From positions 992,001-1,056,000 of the forward strand of contig NZ_QWEZ01000002.1 of assembly GCF_003864255.1 (NCBI RefSeq): a stretch of 64,000 nucleotides of DNA, given 5' to 3'. The stretch comes from Aestuariirhabdus litorea (GTDB taxonomy: Bacteria; Pseudomonadota; Gammaproteobacteria; Pseudomonadales; Aestuariirhabdaceae). Made by a program: the position numbers and the translations under genes. Positions 33,756 to 43,083 of the stretch are shown here, in pieces. The notes under the pieces were generated by a model. It was not told the origin of the DNA. It did not search any database and saw nothing but the letters and a program-made list of their open reading frames with translations. Numbering within the stretch: the first letter of the stretch is position 1; each line of letters opens with the position of its first letter.

Positions 33756-34093
33756 TATTTTTTCTCCGTCCGCGATGCTTTCTCTTCCAGTCCGGAGAGG
33801 TCGAACCGCCGTTCCAGCTCCTGCAGGATATCATCAGGCCCCAGCCCCAGATGCGAGAGCATAACCAGGGAATGAAACCATAGATCGGCGGTTTCGTACA
33901 CCAGGTCTTTGGTCTGACCGCTGCGCTGGGCATCTTTTGCGGCGAGCAGGGTTTCGGTGGCCTCTTCGCCCACCTTCTCGAGAATCTTGTTGAGCCCCTT
34001 GGCGTGCAGGCTGGCAACATAGGAGTTGTCCGGGGCCGCCTGCTTACGCTGTTCCAGCACCCTGGCGAGGGCGGAGAGGGTATCGTTGCTCAT
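33755..34093 (-). CDS. hisE: Phosphoribosyl-ATP pyrophosphatase
   Basis: 112 aa; second step of histidine synthesis (PR-ATP to PR-AMP). All-alpha MazG-like fold with [15 protein letters not shown] and [14 protein letters not shown] carrying the metal-binding Glu/Asp residues. It is separate from hisI here, whereas enteric bacteria have a fused HisIE. The neighbouring hisI supplies the third step. This hisI-hisE-hinT-tat order is the same as in Pseudomonas. Confidence 0.96.
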   Translation of the reverse strand: MSNDTLSALARVLEQRKQAAPDNSYVASLHAKGLNKILEKVGEEATETLLAAKDAQRSGQTKDLVYETADLWFHSLVMLSHLGLGPDDILQELERRFDLSGLEEKASRTEKK

Positions 34094-34138
34094 AGGAATC
34101 TGTGACTCATCGGTTCGGCTGGCCTCGGCCAGGCGCGG

Positions 34139-34531
34139 TTAATAGATATCTTGCGGGTCTTTTAAAACCGGGGCAACTGTTTTCCAAACGGGTTCTCCTG
34201 TGCTCTCATCCAGTTGGCGGTAAAAGCAGCTGCGCCGTCCGGTATGGCAGGCGATGCCACCGAGCTGCTCCACGGAGAGCAGCAGAACATCGCCATCGCA
34301 GTCGAGGCGGATCTCCCTGAGCTGCTGCACGTGTCCTGAGCTTTCCCCTTTACGCCAGATCGCCTGGCGTGAGCGGGACCAGTAGATGGCGCGCTGCTCC
34401 TTGATCGTCAGCGCCAGCGCCTCGGCGTTCATCCAGGCGACCATCAGCACTTCACCAGTGGCCTGATCCTGGGCGATGGCCGGTACCAGCCCTTTGCTGT
34501 CCCATTTTACCTGATCTAACCAGTCGCTCAT
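34139..34531 (-). CDS. hisI: Phosphoribosyl-AMP cyclohydrolase
   Basis: 130 aa; third step of histidine synthesis. Conserved: [44 protein letters not shown], the metal-binding DCDGD and [10 protein letters not shown] with the zinc cysteines. Standalone monofunctional form. Starts 22 nt after the ubiB stop, and hisE follows after 45 nt. Confidence 0.97.
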   Translation of the reverse strand: MSDWLDQVKWDSKGLVPAIAQDQATGEVLMVAWMNAEALALTIKEQRAIYWSRSRQAIWRKGESSGHVQQLREIRLDCDGDVLLLSVEQLGGIACHTGRRSCFYRQLDESTGEPVWKTVAPVLKDPQDIY

Positions 34532-34553
34532 TCTATCCTCGCTTGGGTTCCGA

Positions 34554-36158
34554 TTACTTGATGACTATCAAGTAGAGGCCGATAGCGGCCAATGCTGCAC
34601 TCTCCCATCCCGCTCCCCGGGTCATCTGCTGCAGCAGTTGCGGGTTGGCCGTGAGCAGGGCGCCGCCAAGGGCGATGAACCCCAGCAGGCGGGTTGGCCA
34701 GCGACGGCGCTCGGGAAGGGGCTTCGGGGGGTGCTGTATTTGGCGGTTGCGCTCTTGCAGCAGGTTAAACACCAGTTGGGGGACATGGGGCGCCTGCTCC
34801 ATCCACTCCGGTGCCTGCTCGCGCAGGGCCTTGAGCACACCGCGAGGGCCGATGCGCTGCTTCATCCAGCGCTCAAGGTAGGGGTAAGCGGTTTGCCAGA
34901 GGTCGAGCTGGGGGTACAGCTGGCGTCCCAACCCCTCGATATTGAGCAGGGTTTTTTCCAGCAGGACCAGCTGCGGCTGCACCTCCATATCGAAACGGCG
35001 CGCGGTCTGGAACAGTTTGAGCAGCAGCTGCCCAAAGGAGATCTCATCCAGTGGCTTGGCAAAAATGGGTTCGCAAACGCCGCGAATCGCGGCCTCCAGC
35101 TCGTTGACCCGGGTATCGGCCGGTACCCAGCCGGAGTCGATGTGGAGCTGGGCGACACGGCGATAATCCTGCTTGAAAAAGGCGAGCAGGTTGCGCGCCA
35201 GGTAGCTCTGGTCGTCGGGGTTCAGTGAGCCAACAATGCCGAAGTCGAGGGCGATGTAGCGCGGGTTTTTGGGGTCGGCGATATCGACAAAAATATTGCC
35301 CGGGTGCATGTCGGCGTGGAAAAAGGCATCGCGGAATACCTGGGTGAAAAAGATTTCCACTCCGTATTCCGCGAGGGTTTTCATGTCGATCCCCAGCTCT
35401 TTCAGGCGCGCTATATCGCCGATGGGAACGCCGTAGATACGCTCAAGTGTGAGTACTCGCTGACCGCAGTAGGACCAGTGCACCTCGGGGACGTAGAGTT
35501 GGTGGGAGCCCTCAAAGTTACGGCGCAGGGCTGAGGCGTTGGCGGCCTCGCGCTGCATATCGAGCTCGTCCATGATGGTGTGCTCGTAGTCGGAGACCAC
35601 CTCCACCGGGCGCAGGCGACGGCCGTCGGCGGAGAGGCGGCTGATCAGTTGGGCGATCAGGTAGAGCAGCTTGAGGTCCTTTCGGATCACCCGCTCGATG
35701 TCGGGGCGTACCACCTTGACCACCACCTCCTCTCCGCTGTGGAGTCGGGCACTGTGCACCTGGGCGACCGAGGCCGAGGCCAGCTCCTCAACGTCAAAGC
35801 GGGCAAACAGCTGGCTGATGGGCTGTCCGAGATCCTGCTCGATGATGCGCTGGGCCTGCTCGGTGCAGAAGGGGGGGACCCGGTCCTGCAGTTTTACCAG
35901 CTCCTCGGCGATATCATCGGCCAGCAGGTCGCGGCGGGTGGAAAGCAGTTGGCCAAACTTGACGAAGATCGGCCCCAGCTCCTCGAGTGCGAGGCGAAGG
36001 CGCTCGCCGCGGCTGCGCTGACTGTTGCTAAAGCGCCAGGGGGAGAGTGCACGCAGCAGTCGCAGGTACCAGGGGAGCTGGATACCCTCCAGCAGGTCGT
36101 CGAGGCGATAACGGCCAATAACCCAGAGAATGCGAATCAGGCGACGCAGTTGTTGCAC
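34554..36158 (-). CDS. ubiB: Ubiquinone biosynthesis kinase-like protein UbiB
   Basis: 534-aa atypical kinase/ATPase of the ADCK family that supports the membrane steps of ubiquinone synthesis. The KxGQ motif ([15 protein letters not shown]) is at about residue 67; the Ala-rich loop [19 protein letters not shown], the catalytic [10 protein letters not shown] and the metal-binding ALDFGIVG are all present. C-terminal membrane helices lie around 490-530. Its neighbours ubiJ and ubiE belong to the same pathway. Length close to E. coli UbiB (546 aa). Confidence 0.97.
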   Translation of the reverse strand: MQQLRRLIRILWVIGRYRLDDLLEGIQLPWYLRLLRALSPWRFSNSQRSRGERLRLALEELGPIFVKFGQLLSTRRDLLADDIAEELVKLQDRVPPFCTEQAQRIIEQDLGQPISQLFARFDVEELASASVAQVHSARLHSGEEVVVKVVRPDIERVIRKDLKLLYLIAQLISRLSADGRRLRPVEVVSDYEHTIMDELDMQREAANASALRRNFEGSHQLYVPEVHWSYCGQRVLTLERIYGVPIGDIARLKELGIDMKTLAEYGVEIFFTQVFRDAFFHADMHPGNIFVDIADPKNPRYIALDFGIVGSLNPDDQSYLARNLLAFFKQDYRRVAQLHIDSGWVPADTRVNELEAAIRGVCEPIFAKPLDEISFGQLLLKLFQTARRFDMEVQPQLVLLEKTLLNIEGLGRQLYPQLDLWQTAYPYLERWMKQRIGPRGVLKALREQAPEWMEQAPHVPQLVFNLLQERNRQIQHPPKPLPERRRWPTRLLGFIALGGALLTANPQLLQQMTRGAGWESAALAAIGLYLIVIK

Positions 36159-36160
36159 GG

Positions 36161-36802
36161 TTAATCCTGTGTGGTGTCGGTGGGGAAAAGACGATCCTGC
36201 AGCTGCTTTATGCGGGCTTCAAGGCGATCGAGGTCGAGTCGGGTCTGCTGCAGCTCATCGGTAAAGCTCTCCACCTCATTGGCCGAGGGGAGCTGCGACA
36301 GCTCCTCCTGCAGGTAATCGGTGAGACTCTGTTGCAGGCTTTGCTGACTACTGGCCAGCCAGCGGCCAGCGCTGTCGAGGCCTCGGCTGATGCTGTGAGC
36401 GGCGACATCGCCGAGGACCTCGGCGATCAGCGCCTCGAGGTCGAACTCGTAGCCGAGGGCGATCTGCTGCAGTTCGATGATAAGCCCGGCATCCCCTTCA
36501 ATGCAGAAGTCGGGATCGTGCAGGCTGTGAGCCGCATCGTCGCTGGCCAGTAGCCTTAGCAGCGCCGCGCTGCTGGCGTGCAGTGCTGCCTGGGGAGGCG
36601 ATTCATCGTAGCCCAACAGGCGTACCCCGGCGCTATCGGGGTGAATAAAGCAGTCGAGCTCCAGGTCGGAAACGCGAACCTGTAGCACCTGCCCCTGCAA
36701 GCGAGCCAGTTTGGCCTGGGTCGGTGGATCGCGCGTCAGCAGGGCGTTAAGGGCCCCCTCCGCGCTGGCCAGCACCGCCATGGTGATCGTTGGATCGATC
36801 AT
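36161..36802 (-). CDS. ubiJ: Ubiquinone biosynthesis accessory factor UbiJ (SCP2 domain)
   Basis: 213 aa. N-terminal SCP2 lipid-binding domain (about 15-110; [32 protein letters not shown]) and a C-terminal coiled coil (about 150-205). Thought to carry ubiquinone intermediates in the soluble Ubi complex together with UbiK. It lies between ubiE and ubiB, its normal place. Its stop is 2 nt from the ubiB start. Confidence 0.93.
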   Translation of the reverse strand: MIDPTITMAVLASAEGALNALLTRDPPTQAKLARLQGQVLQVRVSDLELDCFIHPDSAGVRLLGYDESPPQAALHASSAALLRLLASDDAAHSLHDPDFCIEGDAGLIIELQQIALGYEFDLEALIAEVLGDVAAHSISRGLDSAGRWLASSQQSLQQSLTDYLQEELSQLPSANEVESFTDELQQTRLDLDRLEARIKQLQDRLFPTDTTQD

Positions 36803-36817
36803 CGAGGACGCCCGGGC

Positions 36818-37573
36818 TCAGGGCTTGATGCCGCGGTGCAGGGCAACGATGCCCCCGGTCATGTTGTGGTAGCTGGTGCGCTCGAAGCCTGCGCTGCGCA
36901 TCATCCCCTCGAGGGTCTCCTGGTCGGGGTGCATGCGGATCGACTCGGCCAGGTAGCGATAGCTGTCGGCATCGTCGGCGACCACCTTACCGATCACCGG
37001 CAGCAGGTTGAACGAATAGGTATCGTAGATCTTGCTGAGCAGGGGGTGAGTGGTCTTGGAGAATTCGAGCACCAGCAGGCGGCCGCCCGGCTTGAGAACC
37101 CGCTGCATGGAGCGCAGGGCGGCGTCCTTGTCGGTCACGTTACGCAGGCCGAAGGCGATGGTGACCACGTCAAAACTGTTGTCGGGGAAGGGCAGGCACT
37201 CGGCATTGGCCTGAACGTACTCTACGTTACCGGCAACCCCGCGATCCATCAGGCGGTCGCGGCCGACCTTCAGCATGGACTCGTTGATGTCCGCCAGTAC
37301 CACCCGCCCTTTCTCGCCCACTAGGCGGGAAAACTTGATCGTCAGGTCGCCGGTCCCGCCGGCGATATCCAGTACGCTGTTGCCTGCCCGAACGCCGCTC
37401 ACCTCAATGGTAAAGCGCTTCCACAGACGGTGGACACCACCGGAGAGGAAGTCGTTCATGATGTCGTATTTCTGGGCAACCGAGTGAAACACCTCGGCAA
37501 CGCGCTTCTCTTTATCGGCGGTGGCAACGGTCTCGTAACCGAAGTGGGTGGTAGCGGTACTGCTCTCAGACAT
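36818..37573 (-). CDS. ubiE: Ubiquinone/menaquinone C-methyltransferase UbiE
   Basis: 251-aa SAM-dependent methyltransferase for demethylmenaquinol and the ubiquinone precursor DDMQ. Seen: [36 protein letters not shown] motif [37 protein letters not shown], and the C-terminal [14 protein letters not shown]. coli UbiE is the same length. First of the ubiE-ubiJ-ubiB run. Confidence 0.98.
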   Translation of the reverse strand: MSESSTATTHFGYETVATADKEKRVAEVFHSVAQKYDIMNDFLSGGVHRLWKRFTIEVSGVRAGNSVLDIAGGTGDLTIKFSRLVGEKGRVVLADINESMLKVGRDRLMDRGVAGNVEYVQANAECLPFPDNSFDVVTIAFGLRNVTDKDAALRSMQRVLKPGGRLLVLEFSKTTHPLLSKIYDTYSFNLLPVIGKVVADDADSYRYLAESIRMHPDQETLEGMMRSAGFERTSYHNMTGGIVALHRGIKP

Positions 37574-37655
37574 GGCGTGGTTCCATACCGGTAGGAATAG
37601 ACGAACCGGCTATTCTAGCGGTGTCGGGGAGTGTTGTCTCCTGCGGGGCGGCGGC

Positions 37656-38048
37656 TTAGCCGATTATTTTGACTACGCTCAAGTCCGGGTCTCGTGTGGC
37701 TCCGGCCTGCTCCAGTCGCTCCAGGTACTGCTGCCAGTACTCCTGCTGGTGCTCACCCAGGTCCCGCAGGTAGTTCCAGTCGTAGAGGCCGGAGTCGTGA
37801 CCGTCATCAAACACCAGCTTGAGGGCGTAGTTTCCCACCGGGATCAGCTCCTTGAGGTTGACGTTCAACTTGCCGGTTTGCAGCACCTCCTGCCCCTTGC
37901 CATGACCGCGTACCTCCGCCGAGGGGGAGTAAACCCGCAGGTATTCGCAGCTCAGTTGAAAGCGGCTGCCATCGTCATAGGCGAGTTCCAGGGTGCGGGA
38001 TTTGCGGTGCAGTTTGATATCGACGGGAAGGTTGGCGGGGCGGGTCAT
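37656..38048 (-). CDS. DUF971 / gamma-butyrobetaine hydroxylase-like N-terminal domain protein
   Basis: 130 aa. A single GBBH-like N-terminal domain (DIKLHRKSRTLELAYDDG, YLRVYSPSAEVRGHG, ALKLVFDDGHDSGLYDWNYLRDLG); conserved Cys/His residues of this domain bind metal in some homologues, and Cys34 and His92 may serve here. It is the usual neighbour of hslU in Pseudomonas relatives. No enzymatic function is established; the domain also occurs in Fe-S carrier proteins. 60 nt after hslU, same strand. Confidence 0.85.
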   Translation of the reverse strand: MTRPANLPVDIKLHRKSRTLELAYDDGSRFQLSCEYLRVYSPSAEVRGHGKGQEVLQTGKLNVNLKELIPVGNYALKLVFDDGHDSGLYDWNYLRDLGEHQQEYWQQYLERLEQAGATRDPDLSVVKIIG

Positions 38049-38108
38049 CTCGAGTCTCGTTGAGTGGTTGCAGGGCAGTGTTCTGCCCTGCAGTGTAGCG
38101 CGGTGGGG

Positions 38109-39440
38109 TTAGAGGATATAGCGGCTCAGGTCTTCGTCCTGCGCCAGCTCACCCAGGGCCTGATCGACGTAGTTGGCGTTAATGGTGATCAGCTCGCCGG
38201 CGCTGCCGAGGTCGGCGGCGCTGAAAGAGACCTCCTCCAGCAACCGTTCCATTACGGTGTGCAGGCGACGGGCACCGATGTTTTCGGTGGTCTCGTTGAC
38301 CCGCCAGGCCATCTCTGCGATTCGGTTGATGCCATCTTCGGTGAAGCTCAGCGGCACCCCTTCGGTCTGCATCAGTGCCTGGTACTGCTCGGTCAGGGAG
38401 AAGTCGGGCTCGGTGAGGATGCGTTCAAAGTCGTCGGTGGAGAGGGCGTTCAGCTCGACCCGGATGGGCAGTCGCCCCTGCAGCTCGGGGATCAGGTCGG
38501 AGGGCTTGGCCAGGTGGAAGGCGCCCGAGGCGATGAAGAGGATATGGTCTGTCTTGATCATCCCGAACTTGGTGTTGACGGTGCAGCCCTCGATCAGTGG
38601 CAGCAGGTCGCGTTGCACCCCTTCGCGGGAGACGTCAGCGCTGGCTCCGCTGGAGCGTTTGGCTACCTTGTCGATCTCGTCGATAAAGACAATGCCGTTC
38701 TGCTCCACCGCCTCCAGTGCGCGTCCCTTGAGCTCCTCTTCGTTGATCAGTTTGGCGGCCTCCTCATCCTGCACCTGCTTGAGGGCGTCCCTGATCTTGA
38801 GTTTGCGGGTTTTACTGCGCCCCTTGTTGAGGTTGGAGAACATATTCTGCAGCTGGGAGGTCATCTCCTCCATGCCGGGAGGCGCCATGATCTCGACCCC
38901 AGCAGGACTATCGCTCAATTCCAGCTCGACCTCCTTCTCATCCAGCTCCCCCTCGCGCAGCTTCTTGCGAAACAGCTGGCGGGTAGAGGAGTCGGCCGGT
39001 TTGCTGTTCTCATCGAAGTCACGGGCCGGTGGCAGCAGGGCGTCGAGGATGCGCTCCTCGGCGGCGTCCAGGGCGCGGTGCTGGACCCGCTGCATCTCCT
39101 CTTCGCGCATCATCTTGATGGCGGCGTCCATCAGGTCGCGTACGATCGATTCCACGTCGCGGCCGACGTAGCCCACCTCGGTGAACTTGGTGGCTTCAAC
39201 CTTGATGAAGGGGGCTTTGGCGAGACGGGCCAGGCGGCGCGCGATTTCGGTTTTGCCTACCCCGGTGGGGCCGATCATAAGGATGTTCTTGGGGGTAATC
39301 TCGACACGCTGCTCGGGGCTGAGCTGCATGCGTCGCCAGCGGTTGCGCAGGGCGATCGCCACGGCACGCTTGGCTTCCGATTGGCCGATGATGTGCTTGT
39401 CCAGCTCGTGGACGATTTCACGGGGGGTCATATTGGACAT
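38109..39440 (-). CDS. hslU: ATP-dependent protease ATPase subunit HslU
   Basis: 443-aa AAA+ unfoldase that forms hexamers on Hsl[18 protein letters not shown] at the start, Walker [19 protein letters not shown] pore-loop motif, the inserted I-domain (about 110-240), Walker [13 protein letters not shown], sensor FIASGAFH, and a C-terminus ending in DLSRYIL, the tail that docks into HslV. 18 nt downstream of hslV. Confidence 0.98.
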   Translation of the reverse strand: MSNMTPREIVHELDKHIIGQSEAKRAVAIALRNRWRRMQLSPEQRVEITPKNILMIGPTGVGKTEIARRLARLAKAPFIKVEATKFTEVGYVGRDVESIVRDLMDAAIKMMREEEMQRVQHRALDAAEERILDALLPPARDFDENSKPADSSTRQLFRKKLREGELDEKEVELELSDSPAGVEIMAPPGMEEMTSQLQNMFSNLNKGRSKTRKLKIRDALKQVQDEEAAKLINEEELKGRALEAVEQNGIVFIDEIDKVAKRSSGASADVSREGVQRDLLPLIEGCTVNTKFGMIKTDHILFIASGAFHLAKPSDLIPELQGRLPIRVELNALSTDDFERILTEPDFSLTEQYQALMQTEGVPLSFTEDGINRIAEMAWRVNETTENIGARRLHTVMERLLEEVSFSAADLGSAGELITINANYVDQALGELAQDEDLSRYIL

Positions 39441-39458
39441 AGTAATTTCCGCTCGGCG

Positions 39459-40001
39459 TTATTCGCAGTCGAGCACCTCAATGGTGCGGTTGTGATTGGT
39501 GTAGATGCAGATGTCAGCGGCGATCTCCAGCCCCTTCTCGACGATGTCGCGTGCTTCCAGCTCGGTGTTGTGGAGCAGGGCGCGGGCTGCAGACTGGGCA
39601 AAGGGGCCGCCGGAGCCGATGGCGATCAGGCTCTCCTCTGGCTCGATCACATCCCCGTTGCCGGTAATGATCAGGGAGGCCTTGGCATCAGCCACGGCGA
39701 GCAGCGCCTCCAGCCGGCGCAGGGCGCGATCGGTACGCCACTCCTTGGCCAGCTCGACGGCGGCTCGCACCAGCTGCCCCTGGTGCTTCTCCAGTTGGGC
39801 CTCGAAGCGCTCGAAGAGGGTGAACGCGTCGGCCGTGCCGCCAGCAAAACCGGCGATCACCTGGTTGTTGTAGAGACGTCGAACTTTGCGGGCGTTGCCC
39901 TTCATCACGGTGTTGCCCAGCGATACCTGGCCGTCGCCACCAATAACGACTTTGCCGTTACGGCGAACCGACAGGATCGTAGTGCCTCGGTACTGTTCCA
40001 C
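39459..40001 (-). CDS. hslV: ATP-dependent protease peptidase subunit HslV
   Basis: 180-aa threonine peptidase. The catalytic Thr lies in [11 protein letters not shown] after a 6-residue stretch (MEQYRG) that must be removed; many relatives have only Met here. [31 protein letters not shown] and [15 protein letters not shown] are conserved. Heat-shock controlled in other bacteria; no clear sigma32 promoter was identified here. Cotranscribed with hslU. Confidence 0.97.
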   Translation of the reverse strand: MEQYRGTTILSVRRNGKVVIGGDGQVSLGNTVMKGNARKVRRLYNNQVIAGFAGGTADAFTLFERFEAQLEKHQGQLVRAAVELAKEWRTDRALRRLEALLAVADAKASLIITGNGDVIEPEESLIAIGSGGPFAQSAARALLHNTELEARDIVEKGLEIAADICIYTNHNRTIEVLDCE

Positions 40002-40121
40002 AATTCACTCCTCGAAGGGTCGGCGGCCGACACCCCCGGGGAGAGTTTGCGGGGCGGGCCTGGGTTAGGCGAATATCATCCCAATATGGGGGGCGCTCGC
40101 CAAACTTCAAGCCTTGGCGGG

Positions 40122-40688
40122 CTACTTAAGCTGCAGGGGGAGGGGGTTGATGTTAAGGGCAATCAGGGTCTTGCGTGCCTGGTTGAGGCGCTCGGTATCC
40201 TGGAAGGGGCCGACCTGCACCCGGTACCAGGTTTCGTTACCGCGGATGGTCACCTTCTGGGTTTTGACATCCAGCCCCTCCAGGGTGAGTTGGGCGCGAA
40301 GACGGTCGGCATCCCCCAGGCTGCGGAAAGAGCCGGCCTGCAGCAGGTAGATCCCGGGCTTGGCCGGGTTGGTGGCGGTGGCGGGACGCGAGGCCGGTGG
40401 GGGCGTTGGGCTGGTTTCCGGTACCATCACCTCGCTTTCCGGCAGCAGGGTATAGAAGTCAAACACCGCCCGGGGACGATCCTCGGTGTGGGTGCTGGCG
40501 TCGGTCGCCTCGGTCAGCTCCCGGACGTCGACCGCATTGGGTGCCAGCTTCATCAAAAAAGCGATGAAAAGGCCGGTGACAATACCGGTAAACATCCATA
40601 CCCAGCCGGGCACGTTGGAGCGAGGGCCGGTTTTCTGGGGGGCAGGCTTACGGCTGGCGCCACCCTGTGTTTTGCTGTGTCGGCTCAT
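40122..40688 (-). CDS. SPOR-domain membrane protein (FtsN-like position)
   Basis: 188 aa. A basic cytoplasmic N-terminus (MSRHSKTQGGASRKPAPQK) leads to one membrane helix (about 29-48, VPGWVWMFTGIVTGLFIAFL). A periplasmic Pro-rich linker follows, and a C-terminal SPOR domain (about 110-185; GIYLLQAGSFRSLGDADRLRAQL, WYRVQVGPFQDTERLNQAR) that binds denuded glycan at the septum. It sits upstream of hslVU as ftsN does in E. coli; it may be the functional FtsN, but the essential motif is not evident to me. ATG 40688 chosen; the upstream extension reads into the promoter region. Confidence 0.88.
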   Translation of the reverse strand: MSRHSKTQGGASRKPAPQKTGPRSNVPGWVWMFTGIVTGLFIAFLMKLAPNAVDVRELTEATDASTHTEDRPRAVFDFYTLLPESEVMVPETSPTPPPASRPATATNPAKPGIYLLQAGSFRSLGDADRLRAQLTLEGLDVKTQKVTIRGNETWYRVQVGPFQDTERLNQARKTLIALNINPLPLQLK

Positions 40689-40730
40689 GGAGGGGGGGAG
40701 GGTTCCGCTTGGAAGGCAATCTGGGGGCTC

Positions 40731-40760
40731 ATTATCGCCATTGTTGGCCAGCCAGTACAA
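40731..40760 (-). promoter_or_regulatory. Possible promoter of the SPOR-hslVU group
   Basis: Minus strand: -35 TTGTAC (40755-40760), 18-bp spacer, -10 GATAAT (40731-40736). Confidence 0.4.
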
Positions 40761-40805
40761 GGGCGCCGTTGGGCGCGCCTGAGGGGCGGGTAGGGGATTG
40801 TACTA

Positions 40806-40834
40806 TTGTTATACAGCCCCCTTTTGGGTAGTAT
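40806..40834 (+). promoter_or_regulatory. Possible promoter of the argS leader
   Basis: TTGTTA (40806-40811), 17-bp spacer, TAGTAT (40829-40834). A TATACA at 40810-40815 is an alternative -10 without a good -35. With the first choice the transcript would begin almost at the leader ATG; with the second the 5' end is about 20 nt longer. Confidence 0.35.
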
Positions 40835-40842
40835 CCGCGCCT

Positions 40843-40968
40843 ATGAAATCTGTATTCGCCCGCACCACTTCAGCTGCTGACTTTAACCTCCGGGTTGAGG
40901 GTTCTGCTGTGGGTGCTGCGGTGGTGACAATGGGGCGACGACGCTCCAGCTTGTCCCTATTCCGTTAG
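40843..40968 (+). CDS. Putative argS leader peptide (Arg-codon attenuator)
   Basis: 41 codons, ATG 40843 to TAG 40968, ending in TMGRRRSSLSLFR. Six Arg codons, three of them in a row (CGA CGA CGC, 40936-40944), lie just ahead of a strong terminator and then argS. A shorter version could start at ATG 40930 (12 residues). The ribosome site is weak for both. The Arg codons pair with 40973-40980, which in turn can pair with the 5' arm of the terminator. This is the layout of ribosome-mediated attenuation with arginine as the sensed amino acid. Function is inferred from position and structure; I know of no described argS leader peptide of this kind. Confidence 0.6.
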   Translation: MKSVFARTTSAADFNLRVEGSAVGAAVVTMGRRRSSLSLFR

Positions 40969-40991
40969 GCCGGTCGGCGCAGATCTACTCC

Positions 40992-41024
40992 AAACCCGAT
41001 CAGTGCTACTGGTCGGGTTTTTTT
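40992..41024 (+). terminator. Intrinsic terminator in the argS leader (attenuator)
   Basis: AAACCCGATCAG-TGCTA-CTGGTCGGGTTT, a 12-bp stem with one G-U pair and a run of seven T, lies 52 nt before the argS start. No gene ends just upstream on this strand except the 41-codon leader, so it acts within the argS message. An upstream copy of its 3' arm core (GGTCGG, 40972-40977) could form the competing antiterminator. Confidence 0.85.
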
Positions 41025-41076
41025 ATTTGGCTTGCCGCTCTAGCCCTCCACTTCTGCTCAACGTTAAGGATGTTAC

Positions 41077-42825
41077 ATGAATATTCGCCAGTTTCTTGAT
41101 GCCAAGGTTGCCCATGCTCTCCACATGGCCGGTGCCCCCGAGGGCAGTGCCGGTATGGTCCGCCCCAGCGCTCGAGCCAACTTTGGCGATTACCAGGCCA
41201 ACGGCGTGATGGCGGTGGCCAAAAGCCAGGGGCTTAACCCCCGTGAACTGGCCCTCAAGGTGCAGAGGCTGCTGGAGGCGGAGCTGGGCGATGTGGTGGA
41301 GAAGTTTGAGGTGGCCGGCCCCGGCTTTATCAATATCTTCCTTAACCCCCAGTGGGTGGCCGGGCAGCTGGAACAGGCCTATGGCAGCGAGCGTGCCGGC
41401 GTCAGCCAGGCGCAACCGCCGCAGACCGTGGTGGTGGACCTGTCTGCCCCCAATGTGGCCAAAGAGATGCACGTGGGACATCTGCGCTCCACCGTGATCG
41501 GTGACGCCGTCTCCCGTACCCTGGAGTTTCTCGGCCATAAGGTGATCCGGGCTAACCATATCGGGGACTGGGGAACCCAGTTCGGTATGTTGATTGCTCA
41601 CCTCGAGGAGCTGCAGAAGGAAAATCCGGCCATCATGGAAGCGGAGTTGGGGGACCTCGAACAGTTTTACCGCGAGTCCAAGACCCACTACGATGAAAAT
41701 CCCGATTTTGCCGAGCGTGCCCGTGGCTATGTGGTCAAGCTGCAGGGGGGGGATCCCTGGTGCCTGCAGATGTGGCGCAAGCTGGTGGATGTGACCATGG
41801 TGCAGAACCAGCGCACCTACGATCGGCTCAACGTCAAGATTCGTCCCGAAGACACCATGGGCGAGAGCATGTACAACGATATGCTGCCCGCCATCGTGGC
41901 AGACCTGAAAACCAAGGGGCTGGCGGTCGAGGATGAGGGAGCCCTGGTGGTCTACCTTGATGAGTTCAAGGGCAAGGATGGTGAGCCGATGGGGGTGATC
42001 GTGCAGAAGCGTGATGGCGGCTTCCTCTACACCACCACTGACATCGCCTGTGCCAAGTACCGTTACGAAACCCTGGGTGCCGATCGCGTGCTCTACTACA
42101 TCGATGCGCGCCAGGCGCAGCACCTTCAGCACGCCTGGACCATCGTTCGCAAGGCCGGCTATGTGCCCGACACGGTGCCGCTGGAGCACCATGCCTTTGG
42201 CGTGATGCTGGGCAAGGATGGCAAACCCTTCAAAACCCGCAGCGGTGGCACCGTTAAACTGTCGGACCTGCTGGACGAAGCATTGAGCCGGGCCACCGCC
42301 CTGATTGCCAGCAAGAGCCCCGATATGGACGCGGCGCAGCAGGCCGAGGTGGCCAATGCGGTGGCCATCGGTGCGGTCAAGTACGCCGACCTCTCCAAGA
42401 ACCGGACCACCGACTACGTTTTCGACTGGGACAACATGCTCTCCTTCGAGGGCAACACCGCCCCCTACCTGCAGTACGCCGTGACCCGTATTCGCTCTAT
42501 CTTCCGCAAGGCGGGGGTCGAGGTGACCGGGCTCCAGGGAGCGCTGGTGATTAATGAAGCGGAGGAGCGCGCCCTGGCCACCAAGCTGGTGCAGTTCAAT
42601 GAGGTGGTCGACAACCTGGCCCGTGAGGGTTGCCCCCACCTGTTGTGCACCTATCTGTACGAGCTGGCCGGCGCCTTTATGACCTTCTACGAAGCCTGCC
42701 CGGTCAACAAGGATGGGGTCGATGTCGCCGTGCGTGATAGTCGTCTCAAGCTCTGTGCGCTGGTGGCTCGCGAGCTGGAGTTGGGGCTGGGGCTGCTGGG
42801 TATCGACACCGTCGAGCAGATGTAA
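41077..42825 (+). CDS. argS: Arginyl-tRNA synthetase
   Basis: 582-aa class I synthetase. N-terminal Add1 domain (about 1-110; [18 protein letters not shown]), HIGH-type motif [12 protein letters not shown] ([15 protein letters not shown]), [11 protein letters not shown], and the KMSKS-equivalent [18 protein letters not shown]. The C-terminal DALR anticodon-binding domain (from about 470) has [14 protein letters not shown]. Similar in length to the E. coli enzyme (577 aa). The SD is AAGGATG-like, 8 nt before ATG. It lies behind the attenuator at 40992. Confidence 0.98.
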   Translation: MNIRQFLDAKVAHALHMAGAPEGSAGMVRPSARANFGDYQANGVMAVAKSQGLNPRELALKVQRLLEAELGDVVEKFEVAGPGFINIFLNPQWVAGQLEQAYGSERAGVSQAQPPQTVVVDLSAPNVAKEMHVGHLRSTVIGDAVSRTLEFLGHKVIRANHIGDWGTQFGMLIAHLEELQKENPAIMEAELGDLEQFYRESKTHYDENPDFAERARGYVVKLQGGDPWCLQMWRKLVDVTMVQNQRTYDRLNVKIRPEDTMGESMYNDMLPAIVADLKTKGLAVEDEGALVVYLDEFKGKDGEPMGVIVQKRDGGFLYTTTDIACAKYRYETLGADRVLYYIDARQAQHLQHAWTIVRKAGYVPDTVPLEHHAFGVMLGKDGKPFKTRSGGTVKLSDLLDEALSRATALIASKSPDMDAAQQAEVANAVAIGAVKYADLSKNRTTDYVFDWDNMLSFEGNTAPYLQYAVTRIRSIFRKAGVEVTGLQGALVINEAEERALATKLVQFNEVVDNLAREGCPHLLCTYLYELAGAFMTFYEACPVNKDGVDVAVRDSRLKLCALVARELELGLGLLGIDTVEQM

Positions 42826-42826
42826 T

Positions 42827-42840
42827 CCCCGCCGGCGGGG
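42827..42840 (+). other. Hairpin after argS
   Basis: CCCCGCCGGCGGGG directly follows the stop; there is no T run, so its role as a terminator is doubtful. The rest of the argS-priA gap (to 43083) shows no gene; it contains a run of nine C at 42962-42970. Confidence 0.4.
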
Positions 42841-43083
42841 TAGCTACTGCCCATTGGCCCCTGTGACCCGCTGCAGGTAGTGGCGCAGCTGTGCGCGCCA
42901 CCCGATCTGCCCTGTTTTTTTGTTCGGCCCGGGCCTGCGGCTCGGGCGAACCGGCTCGCCGCCCCCCCCCTTGTCATTGAGTCAGCGACGCTTGCAGAAA
43001 GGCCAGTTGGACGCTATTGGGGCCCTGGCTGAAGGGCGCCCATAAGCTGCCCGGTACCATCAAAGGGCGGGGCGGCGCATTAC

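Noticed and set aside
38064-40793. 909-codon open frame on the + strand
   Set aside because: It is the complement of hslU, hslV and the SPOR gene, all clear genes; no family features in the + strand translation.
41023-42639. 538-codon open frame antisense to argS
   Set aside because: Composition artefact of argS; starts inside argS and ends in the attenuator region.
42687-42977. 96-codon minus-strand frame after argS
   Set aside because: Overlaps the end of argS and low-complexity sequence; no start signal or similarity.
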